Positions 23,690 through 33,775 of a DNA stretch of 64,000 nucleotides are shown in pieces. Positions within the stretch are counted from its first letter, which is position 1. Every line of letters begins with the position of its first letter. Under the pieces are notes generated by a model, which was not told the DNA's origin, did no database searches, and saw only the letters and a list, made by a program, of their open reading frames with translations. The position numbers and the translations under genes were made by a program. The stretch is from Puccinia triticina (taxonomy: Eukaryota; Basidiomycota; Pucciniomycetes; Pucciniales; Pucciniaceae): positions 3,596,001-3,660,000 of the forward strand of contig NC_070569.1 of NCBI RefSeq assembly GCF_026914185.1. The letters run 5' to 3'.

Positions 23690-24290
23690 AAAGCCCATTG
23701 GGTCCAAAAGGTAGTCTTGGTTTGGAAAGCCCGTTCTCAGCAAGGTCTCAATTTTACTTATGGGGCAAGAAGGTTGAGTACAATGGTCCAACACTTATTG
23801 CTAGTTACAGGACTCACTGCAATATCAAATGGCAGAGCTGGGACCAGGCCTACCGTAGTACCAGGTTCATGAGGTTATTGACAAGCTGATCAAGAATGAG
23901 AAAGACCAACAAGATTGTGATAAGACCAGGGCCAAAAACTTCTTCCATGAGTATGAGATCACTCAAAGTGACTGGGATGTTTTCAAGAGACTAAACAACA
24001 TATTCACTTAGCATGGGTATTCTAATCATATTGTTGATATTTCAATGTGATACATTTACTGACTGTTTTTTTATGTTTAAACAGGAATTCTACTTCATTA
24101 CCACAAATATGGAGGGATAACATTCCTGAGGATCTCTCATGCTTTGTTAGTAAAAGCACCTAATTAACTTCTTGGAAAAACAATGTGGCTCCACCTCCAA
24201 ACCTGAGTTTGACACTATGTGGGATAAGATGATTGAGAATACCAAAGCCTATCTCAATGAGGCACTTTCACTAAACCTAGCCAAAATCTA
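23690..24290 (+). pseudogene. hAT-type transposase relic
   Basis: Translated pieces in changing frames (YNGPTLIASYRTHCNIKWQS, EVIDKLIKNEKD, TSKPEFDTMWDKMIENTKAY) parallel the transposase at 46475-49786, which has KGPGIIAAYGIRWNIAYESR. Frameshifts and stops break it and both ends are missing, so it cannot encode a transposase. Confidence 0.65.
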
Positions 24291-24840
24291 GAGATGGCAA
24301 CTTTGCACCTGTCGCGGGTACCTGCTATCCGCTGGCGGGTACCCCCAACGGATGGGGGTGTCTGAGATTCCGGGAAAAAGCCGGCGGGTACCCGGGTAAT
24401 TAAAGTCACACCCGCCCACTTCTTTGACCGGTGTGGTAGAAGAATGTGTGGCTCCGTCACATAATGAACACAGCGCCCTTCCTCCCGCAAGATTCCCAAG
24501 TGTATCAAGGGTTCTCCAAACGCGGCGGCGTATAAGTACTTCTGGAAACTCCGCTCAAGATTAGAGATGGCAAAGGGGTACTTGTTGCTGGGTACCCGGT
24601 ACCTGTTGGCAGGTACCCGTTTGGCCCTACAGGTACCCGCCGGCGGGTGCCGGGTGTGGGTGCGGGTGTCCAGAATTCTGGTGGGAAGGACGGGTACCCG
24701 CCGGTCAGCCGGTCATCAAAGAGGATACCTCTCAATGAGCGGCTGAACCGGTCATCGAAGCGGATAAAAGCTCTTGATGACCGTTCAGCCAGTCATCGAA
24801 GAGCCTACAACCTCTTGATGACCGGTCAGCCGTGTTAAAG
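24290..24840. repeat. GGGTACC-rich palindromes followed by GATGACCGGTC units
   Basis: Two adjacent blocks each start near AGAGATGGCAA and carry many GCGGGTACC and GGTACCCGCC motifs. The start resembles hAT ends of the TAGGGATGGCAA kind. From about 24700 the block runs into CGATGACCGG palindrome units. Confidence 0.6.
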
Positions 24841-25002
24841 TTTGTGCACTTTTGAATATGCATATGCAACAAAACTCCAATTCTCACTCGCATCGTGAAG
24901 ATCCTCAAGTTAAACCTAAACCTAACCCAAAGCCCCCCCCCCCCCCCCCCCCCGACATCAAAAGCAATACCAGAACCGCCCGAGCCATCTAGTCTTTTTC
25001 CT
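24841..25002. other. Spacer with a poly-C tract
   Basis: A run of about 20 C lies near 24933-24952. Nothing else is recognised. Confidence 0.5.
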
Positions 25003-25718
25003 CACGCGTTACAATCATTATTCCAACTCGTGAGGAAAGAGACTAGTAAGCAAATCCCGTTTTCACATCATCAATAATCAAGACACAAATCAAACCAATA
25101 AACAACTAACAGAAAAATCATGTTTCCTTATATCATATTATTCCCATTTCCTTTTCTCTCATAGATTGAATCTCTGCTACGCGTCCCTCCCATTCCATCA
25201 TCATCAAAAACAATCCCACTCATCAAAACATCACTGCGTTCATTGCAGGTATGACAAAATCTTATATCATTCAAATATCTTATTTTCATTCCTTGTCACT
25301 CAACTAAAAATGTTTTATTTTGATCTTTTGTCATGTTTCTTATCAGGTGTGTGTGTGCTTAAGAATTTGTCGTCGTTGTCATCCGAGTTGTTCATTAAGA
25401 TTCTTACTCTTTGTCAAAAGGTTAGCTAAAATAATAAAAATTTACGCGTTACAATCATTATTCCAACTCGTGAGGAAAGAGACTAATTGAATCTCTGCTA
25501 CGCGTCCCTCCCATTCCATCATCATCAAAAACAATCCCGCTCATCAAAACATCACTGCGTTCATCGCAGGTGTGTGTGTGCTTAAGAAGTTGTTGTCGTC
25601 ATCATCCAAGTTGTTTATTAAGATTCTTACTCTTTGTCAAAAGGTGTGTGTGTGCTTAAGAAGTCGTCGTTGTTGTCATCTGAGTTTTTCATTAAGATTC
25701 TTACTCTTTGTCAAAAGA
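25003..25718 (+). repeat. Partial tandem duplication
   Basis: Three blocks recur in order: TTACGCGTTACAATCATTAT at 25005 and 25441, GCGTCCCTCCCATTCCATCA at 25180 and 25502, and GTGTGTGTGCTTAAGAA at 25349, 25570 and 25644. Copies differ by few bases, so the duplication is fairly recent. No gene is supported. Confidence 0.8.
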
Positions 25719-25747
25719 TATACCACCCTATTCGAATTCTGCTGAAA

Positions 25748-26222
25748 ATTACAAGCCGGCCATCGAGGAGGATAAAACCTCTCAATGACCGTTCAGCCGG
25801 CCATCAAAGAGCCTACAACCTCTTGATGACCGGCTGACCGGTCATCAAAAGGGATACAACCTCTTGATGGCCGGCTGACCAGTCATCAAAGAGGAGAAAA
25901 GCTCTTGATGACCGTTCAGCCAATCATTGAAGAGCCTACAACCCCTTGATGACCGGTTGGCCGGTCATCGAGGAGGCTACACTCCTGATGAACGGTTGGC
26001 TGGTCATTGAGGAGGCTACACTCTTGATGACCGGCTGACCGGCCATTGAAGAGGCTACACTCTTGATGACCGGCTGACCGGTCATTGAAGAGGCTACACT
26101 CTTGATGACCGGCTGACCGGTCATCGAAGAGGCTACACTCTTGATGACCGGCTGACCGGTCATCGAAGAGGCTACACTCTTGATGACCGGCTGACCGGTC
26201 ATCAAAGAAGCTACACTCTTGA
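25748..26222. repeat. GATGACCGGTC palindromic minisatellite array
   Basis: About a dozen units of the form CTCTTGATGACCGGCTGACC followed by its inverted arm GGTCATCGAAGAGG. Each unit can fold on itself. The period in the right half is about 40 bp and very regular. Variants are mainly TCGA, TTGA and TCAA. Confidence 0.9.
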
Positions 26223-26435
26223 TACTAGACAGTCCGCGCTGGATTGCCTGGACTGAGAAAGTCCGCCCTGCTCCGCACGCTCCGCGCCTAGCCTCTGCGC
26301 TCCGCCTCTCCGCTAAAGAAAGCCCTGCGCCGTCCCAGGGCATCCGTAGCCCCTTTTCTCCGCAGCACCATACACCCGGAAACCCTGCCGGCCGCTCTGG
26401 CGCCCCGTGCCCGTATTTGTCACCACACCCGGGGG

Positions 26436-28885
26436 CTGTATCCCTTCTGGTTGCTGAGGTTGTGCAACCTTGGCAGCCAGAAAGCTCCTCCCTGTTGCCA
26501 AGGTCATACAACCTCTTTGACCAGGGGGGATTCCTTCCGGTTGATGGGGCTGTATCTCGGCGACCAGAAGGAAATCCTCCTGGTTTCAGAGGTTATACAG
26601 CCTTGGCGAGCAAGAGAAAGTCCTCCTGGTCCAAGAGGTTATACAGCCTTGGAGACCAGAAGGAAATCCTTCTGGTTACAGAGTTTATACATCCTCTGCA
26701 AACAAGAGGGAATACCCCTGGTTGCAGAGGCTATACAAGCACCAGGGAAGCTTTGGGGGCACTCCCCAGGGAGTGCCACAGCTTAATTTGGTGTTAGTAT
26801 TTGTCTGAACTGGGGTGGAATTGCTTACAATGTGATGTTAAATTGTTTAATGACTGGGTAAGAAATATAGACCAATCTAATTTGGAGTGATATGTAACTA
26901 TTCAACATGAACTATCATTCAAATATGTTTAATTCATCTTGAAGTAAAGTTCATGTCAATCACAACTTAAGTTCTACATTTGAAAATCAGGTAGCTCTTG
27001 CATCTGAAATTTTTTACATTGGGGCAAACTGCCTTCATCAAATATATATCATGCCTGAAACACAATTGCCTAGATTTGGATAAAGAAAATATCAGAAGTG
27101 CAAAAATGTTTAGTATTTGCACAAGTGCAGGAGAAATTTATGCCGTCTGGGTACATGAGGGTGACACAGTTCATAAATCACTCAGACGCAAATCCTCCTC
27201 TGGTCTGAAGAATGTGTGATTTGTGTCTGATTTGTCACCCTATTGTACGCGCGTACAATAGGGTGACAAATCATAGTCTATTCAGGGCAGTTACAGCTAA
27301 ATATCTTTTAAATTTTACCCTCATTTACTTGGCAGAAATTCCCCTCTGGTATGAAAAGTGTGTGATTTGTCACCCCATTGTACGCGCGTACAATAGGGTG
27401 ACAAATCACATACTTTTCAGACCAGAGGGGAATTTCTGCCAAGTAAATCAAGGTGAAACAGTTTGGAAAATATTCAGCTGGACATGTCCCTCTGATCTGA
27501 AAAGTGTGTGATTTTTCACCCTAGTACAATAGAGTGACAAATCACACACAATTTACAAACTTTCCAGACCAGAGGGTAATTTCCAGCTGAATTATTTCCA
27601 AACTGTGACACCCTTGTTTACTTGGGAAAAATTAACATCTGCTCTGAAAACTGTGTGATTTGTCACCCTATTGTACGTGCGTACAATAGGGTGACAAATC
27701 AGGCACTTTTTATCCCAGAGGGGAATTTGTGACGAGTAAATGAGGGTAAAATTAAGGAAGATTTATCTGTAACTTCCCTGATGGAATATGATTTGTCACC
27801 CTACTGCTCGCGCGTACAATAGGGTGACAAATCCCACACCAACCAAATTCTGTTTAGGCCACAGCAACAGGTACATGAGGGTGAAATGGTCCCAACACCA
27901 TTCAGATTGATGTCACTCTCCGGTACAAACAGTGTGTGAGTGGTGCTTTACAATTTAGTTAAACTTGGTTACAGACACGTGGTCCAGTTGAGTTACTACT
28001 GAGTTACAGAAGAGTTCCAGCTGATTTATGGATACTTCATATATATTTGTATATCATTTCATGTTTGATTATACATATGATTTAGTAGACATTGCACCAA
28101 GTTATGAAGAAAATTCAAGGTAGGGCACTTGTCAGAATTCTGGCTCATCTTCTTCGCTCACAGTCTTCCTTTTTCCATCACTGATTAGTGATGCCCTAAC
28201 CCCCCCTTTTTTTTTTATCATCTTCCATCACAATGTGTGATGTGGTATTTATTTCCATCAATTATTTATTGATGCTTTCCATCACAAGATTGTGATGTGT
28301 ATTTTCTCTTTCCATTGTTAAGTTACAATGCCTTCCACATGTTAATGTTTCTTTAACATGTGTCTATCCCTCCTTCCATCTCATGTGAGATGTCTGTTTT
28401 GTTTGTTTTGTCACTTAGGCCCCCTTTGGATCTTGCAAGGGGGCTCTCTAGTTGTGACTACATATTTCCTCTGCTTGTATTTGAAATCAAATCATCAAGT
28501 CAGAGCACAAACTACTCAGACCCATCTTTGCTCCTTGGTCCAATCTCAAGACCCCTCAAGATTGAAACTCTCACCACATCGAACCCCTTTTCTCTGACTG
28601 AAAATCTCACAGCACTCCCTGGGGAGTGCCCCCCAAGCTTCCCTGGTGAAGGTGACCAGAATTAGATTCCTGGTTGCAGAGGCTACAGAAATTCTGCAAC
28701 CAGACGGCAATATCCTTGTTGCAGAAGCCACACAACCTCTGCAACCAGGTGGCAATATCCTGGTTGCAGAAGTTATACAACCTCTGCAACCCAAAGGAAA
28801 TTATCCTGGTTGCAGAGGTCATAATGCAACCAGAAGGGTTTCCTTCTGGTAGCCAAAGCCATAAGGCCTCTTCAACCGGAAGGGA
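26436..28885. mobile_element. Symmetric foldback element with minisatellite arms
   Basis: Layout: an array of GGTTGCAGAGG/CCTCTGCAACC units (26436-26745); an arm containing AAGCTTTGGGGGCACTCCCC (26741-26783); a core; the same arm inverted (28612-28646); and a second array (28650-28885). The symmetry indicates one composite element. The core has no transposase that I can see, so it would be non-autonomous. Outer ends are approximate. Confidence 0.6.
27231..27850. repeat. Five-copy satellite with a perfect GTACGCGCGTAC palindrome
   Basis: Palindromes of about 44 bp, half-site TTTGTCACCCTATTGTACGC, start at 27231, 27366, 27513 (shortened), 27659 and 27792, so they recur every 133-147 bp. Flanks such as CCCCTCTGGT and GTGTGTGATTTGT also repeat. 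The third unit has lost the CGCG centre. Confidence 0.88.
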
Positions 28886-28887
28886 TT

Positions 28888-29092
28888 GCTTCTGTCGCCA
28901 ACACAGGGGCGGGTACACCACGTGGCACAGGTGAACTTTCAAAGTTTCATTCCAGGAATTTTACCAGATGGTACAAAAAACCAAAGTCCAATTGGAATCA
29001 TTCCGGTATGGTCAAAGGACCAAAAACCAATCGGAATGCTTCCGGTATGGTCAAAGGACCAGAATCATTCCAATTGCAATTTGGGTTACAAC
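28888..29092 (+). repeat. 205-bp direct repeat, copy 1
   Basis: Nearly identical to 61364-61561 (shared CAACACAGGGGCGGGTACAC, TTCCAGGAATTTTACCAGAT). It includes three short direct repeats of TTCCGGTATGGTCAAAGGAC type. Confidence 0.88.
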
Positions 29093-29564
29093 CAAACCCC
29101 AAAAAAAGGTTCACATTGGAGTGAAGGCAAAAAAGTTTTGACTTCATTCCAGGAAATTCAGGCCAGAATATCATTCCGGTTTTTTTCCCTGCATTTTGTC
29201 CAGAAAATATCTGTATATGACCAATCATGCCTTGCAGATGCAGGGTCGTACACAAAAATGATGATGTTCCTTGTGTGGCTTGATTAGTGTAGTCCCCAAG
29301 GAGCTCTGATGGGGGTGGATCAGCAACCTGGTGTTGGTTTGAGCCCCCCTTTTGGCTGGGTGATTTGTTTGGTCCTCATTTTGAGCCAACCACCACCCGC
29401 CACAGCCCAAAACCATTCCAAATCCATGATATTTTTGGATTGCCCTCCAGTAGATTTCCAGAAAAATTTCAGTGGAAACACCAACTGTCTGACAATGGCC
29501 CCCCCTTGCAGGCAGAAACCTTGAAATGATATTGGTTGACAACCAAAATCATTTTGAAGAACTT
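29093..29564. other. No gene seen
   Basis: Open frames here lack family signal and carry no start context. Probably repeat DNA. Confidence 0.4.
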
Positions 29565-30640
29565 CACCCGTTGTGTACCCGCAGATATCCGCGCGGTTAC
29601 CCGCCAACAGTTCGGATGCGGATAGCCCGTTGCGGGTATGTACCCGCCAGCGGGTGCGGGTGCGGATGCGTACAGCAAAAGCGAAAAAGCTTGCGGTCCG
29701 GCAGGCCCAATTTTGGAATCTGAGCCACTGCCCTTCAAGCCTGTATAGGTCCTGTATGTCAAGCTGCATACAGGAATATCATTGGAAGAAAAATGCTATT
29801 TCCTTCATTATGGGGTATTGAGGGTTGCACCATTGGAATCCTGGTGCAATTTTACCCCTATCGACCCCTCCGCCAGGACCAAGCACCACACCCAACAGTT
29901 GGCCCAACACGCAACTCAAGCTCAACCAGTCGCCCGGAGGCGATGTGACATCCTGTACAGTGGAGCTGTACAGGTGTGTGGCTGAAATGCAGCAGGCAAT
30001 TTTCAGCCTCCCGCACCCGCAAGCTTTTTCGCTTTTGCTGTATGTCTGAGATTTCGGGAAAAAGCCAGCAGGTACCTGGGTAATTCAATCCACACCCGCC
30101 TGCCCCCGCCCACCGCTTCGACTGGAAGGCCTGATCCCTTCCGGTTGCCAAGGTTTTACAGCCTTGACAGCCAGAAGAACCCACCTGGTCGCCGAGAACA
30201 CATAACCTCATCAACCAGGAGGGATTCCTTCCGGTCGCCCGGGCTGTATCTCGGCGACCAGAAAGAAAAAATCCTCCCGGTCGCAGAGGTTAAACAACCT
30301 CGGCGACCAGAAGGAGATTTTCCTGGTCACAAAGGTTAGAAAACCGTGGCGACCAAGATGAAATCATCCTGGCCGCAGAGGTTAAATAACTTCAGTGCGC
30401 GACCAGCAGGTAACCTCCAGGTCGCAGAGGTTACCTCGGCGACCAGAAAGCAACCTCCTGGTCGCCGAAGTAACCTCGGCGACCAGAAGACAATCTTGTA
30501 GTTTCTGAAGTTCCCTTGGCGACCAGAAGGAAACCTCCTGGTCGCCAAAGCTACCAGAAGGAAACCTCCTGGTCGCCAAAGCTACCTTGGCGAACTGAAG
30601 GAAACCTCCTGGTCGCAGAGGTCAGGCCCTTCTGGTTGTA
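29565..30640. repeat. GGGTACC palindromes and a GGTCGCCGAGG hairpin array
   Basis: 29570-29680 and 30050-30120 carry GCGGGTAC and TATCCGC motifs. 30130-30630 is a regular array of arms such as CCTCGGCGACCAGAAGG and CTCCTGGTCGCCGAGG. This array keeps more intact CpG sites than the related array at 26436-28885. Confidence 0.75.
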
Positions 30641-30711
30641 TGCCAAGGTCATCCCTTGGGCGACCATATGCTCACGGAAACCATCTGCGACTGGTGCCGT
30701 TCAGGCCCCCA

Positions 30712-31191
30712 TGTAACGACCCGGAGTGGTTAGCATGACTTAGTATGAGAGAAACACGCTGATTAAGCCTCAAAGTTTGTGACTTTGTTATGCGGCTCGA
30801 TCGGCATCGGGATTTCTCCAATGAACATTGATTTCATTTAGCATGATCATCTCTATGATGTGTTGGTTTTTTCAATGATGTCATTGGCACTTTGTTACTC
30901 CGTTGGTTTTGTTGCTCGCCTCATTTGTTCTTTCTCCCCCTTTCTTTCTTTCTTATCCCATCGGGATGTTCTTTGTTATAGTCTTTCTTCACATTATACT
31001 TTGTTATTCGAGAAATCCAAACTCTTATAAACTCTAAAAACTCAAAATATAATCCACATTATATCATCATTGTGACCAAAGACCTCAAATCTTAAATATC
31101 CTAAGTTTACTAAACAAGCAATTGGCAAACTATCCTCTTGGATAGTTTCATAGCCACTTATAGCGAACTGTTTAGTAGGCCAGGCTTCACA
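30712..31191 (+). repeat. 5' LTR of the chromovirus, internally deleted
   Basis: 480 bp, matching the first and last parts of the 3' LTR. About 1.9 kb present in the 3' LTR (roughly 38886-40815) is missing here, after CCAAACTCTTAT. TG and CA ends are kept. Confidence 0.9.
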
Positions 31192-31260
31192 ATTATATCC
31201 CAATCTTTTCAAAATATTGCCTATATTGTATAAAGTTTAATTTTTTTTTCTCATACAACC

Positions 31261-32760
31261 ATGTCCGAGGTCTCTGAAATCGATCCAATCACTCCACTCC
31301 AAAACTCACCGAGATTCAGTCCAAGCCCTCCACCGGCTCCCCCTTTGCTTAATCCCAACTCTCAACACCCTTTGCCTCTTCCAAACCCGTTTCCTATTCC
31401 GGCAACCACTTCAGCTCCTGAACAAATGGTACCCACTGGAATCGTTGGTCAATCCGTCAATGATCTTTCAACCTTGCTCGCCAATCTTTGAGTTGATAAT
31501 TCTTCCCAATCCACACTTCTTCAAGCACAAGCGGCCTCAATTGCACTTCTGAATGCGCAAGCCCGACAAGATAAAAAATCAATTTCTTTGCTACAATCAG
31601 AAACCAAGAACATAAAGGACGTTTTTCATAACAAGCTGTTGAAGGCGAAGTCCGAAAATTTTCAATCTTTGACGCACTTGCGCGGATTACTTGAGGGCTC
31701 AAATGAGACGTTGGGCAGTAGACTAGGAAATTTGGAGGTCGCCAATACACACTCAATGACGGAGAGACCGAGGATTTTCATTGAGCCCCCTCATCAGTCT
31801 CACATTTATTTTACCGGGGCGCCTAAGGAGACTAATAACTTCTGCTTTACTATGAGGAATGCGTTCAAACGATTTGGTGAACAGTTCAACACAGAGAAGC
31901 AGAAGATTTTATGGATTTCGGGATATTTTTGTGCTGGCTCTGGTCAAATTGAAGGCAAAGTTCCGTCGTACACGTGGTGGCGTGGTTTACTCTTGAAAAA
32001 TGTGGCGGTCTTGAAATTGCCGGCTCTCAAGGCTTCAGCTAGGATGGAATATGTTATAGCTGAGCTGCAGGACATTGACTCTTTCATTGACTCCATCAAG
32101 CGCACTTTTGCTAACCATCATGATTTAGAAGAAGCGGAAGCTGACTTTTATGCGGCTTGCCAAGGCAGTAAGACGATTGAGGAGTTTAATATCCTCTTCA
32201 ACTCCTTACTTTGACCTTTGGTGTTAGACGACCGTTCTAAATGTAAAGCCTACGACAAGGCTATTGATCAAAATCTTGTGAAATTGGGGTTAATCAGGGG
32301 CCCGTGGAATGAAGTGGTCTATCTGGAAGCTAAGCAGGAAATTGCTGTTTGGGTTGCTAAAAATGTTTCTGGTGTCACAAAGATTCTCAACCCTAAGGCT
32401 AACCAGTCTCGCTCTAGCAATCAGCCGAGTCACCCGCCTCCTCGCCTTCCTCAGACTTCTTCATCTCAACCGCAAGCAAGAATGCCGGATGGCGATGCTA
32501 TGGATTTGGACAAAGTCTCTGCGGCAGCAAAGGACACCGTTTTTCTTATGCCAAATTTTGCCAAGAATGTGTTGATTGTAATATTTGTATTTGATGCGGG
32601 GGCGAATTCGATGATGCCCATTATTGAAAGCAAGGGTGTACTCTGGGCCGTGACATGAAGATGGATTTGTCAGATATGCTTCAAATGTGGAAGCAATGGG
32701 GTCAATTGAGTCGAAAGAAGAGCTCCAATCGGACGTTCTTTGGGTTCCACACCGGCAAGA
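31261..32760 (+). pseudogene. Chromovirus gag, broken by TGA stops
   Basis: Starts MSEVSEIDPITPL and runs through a capsid-like region (HQSHIYFTGAPKETNNF, EAEADFYAACQGSKTIEEF) to a zinc-knuckle-like cluster near 32570-32640 (cysteines with a His, spacing CX2CX7HX5C). In-frame stops occur at 31489, 32212 and twice in the knuckle; all are TGA, and frame changes occur as well. Gag would form the virus-like particle and bind RNA; this copy cannot. Confidence 0.8.
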
Positions 32761-33775
32761 ACAGCGCATGAGGACGACAGGAGCCAATCTGTTTTGCCAG
32801 TCAATTGTCCGGACAAGGGCAAGAAGCGACAGTCCGTGGGAGAGGTCGACTTGCCGTTCAAGAAGCGATCTTCTCTTCCTGTTGCAGATCCGGTTTTGTC
32901 GGCGGACTCTATTGCCATGGAGGAGATGTTGGCCGGGGAGGTGTTTTTTAACACGTGTATGTCAGAGAAGATGAGTGCTAAGGATTGTAAGCAAACACGT
33001 TTTGTAAAGAAGGTTTTTTGCAAAGATGATCGCCCTTTCTTTAATGGTTCTTTGCTGACAGGTAATAATAGTAAAGCTAATGCGTATGTCTTGGTTGACT
33101 CGGGTGCTCCCTCTTCCTTTGTTGATATTTCTTTTGCTAAGAGGGTTAATTTAGATATTGTTGATCTTCCGGTCAAGGTTCAATGCAAATCGTTTGGCGG
33201 ATTGGCAGCAAAGTCTGGCTTGATTTTGTCTTACGCAAAAGGGGTTGTTTTGATCCCCACCACGTGTGGTTCTTTCCTTAGTACGCATGTTATGTTATAT
33301 TTAACTCAATTAGCTTCGGCAGATATTATATTAGGAGTTTCATGGCTAAAAGATGCGGGTGCTTTTGTTGGAGGTGCTGATGGTGATGTTGTAATGTATG
33401 AGAGCGTGCAAGAGATTTGTAATGAAGCCAAATTGCTTACAGATGAGTTTGCGGACGTTTTTGTCACAGAGTCTTTGGCAATGCTTCCGCCCCATCGAGG
33501 TCAGTTTGATTGTCATGTTAACTTGAAAAGCGGGGCTGTGCCTCTGTTTGGTAAGATGTACAATTTAAGTAAGGATGAGAGGGACAAGTTGAAACTTTAT
33601 GTTGACGAGAATCTCTCTAAGGGTTTTATCAGGTTGTCATTGTCATCCGCCGCCACCCCTATCTTTTATGTTGAAGTGGAGGGGAAGGCAAATTGGCTTT
33701 GTGTGGATTATCACATCTTAAATAGTATGACAGTACAAGATTCCTATCCTCTTCCGGTAATTGCGCATTTATTAA

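Noticed and set aside
25936..26511. 191-codon frame with a repeating IKSVASSMTGQPV peptide
   Set aside because: It is the translation of a DNA palindrome array whose arms point both ways; the repetition comes from DNA structure, not from a protein.
28358..28665. Secreted protein from 28358
   Set aside because: It overlaps the inverted arm and minisatellite of a foldback element, and the frame continues into repeats.
31486..31491. TGA as programmed stop readthrough in gag
   Set aside because: Six more TGA stops and several frameshifts follow in gag and pol and the RT active site is lost, so decay explains it better.
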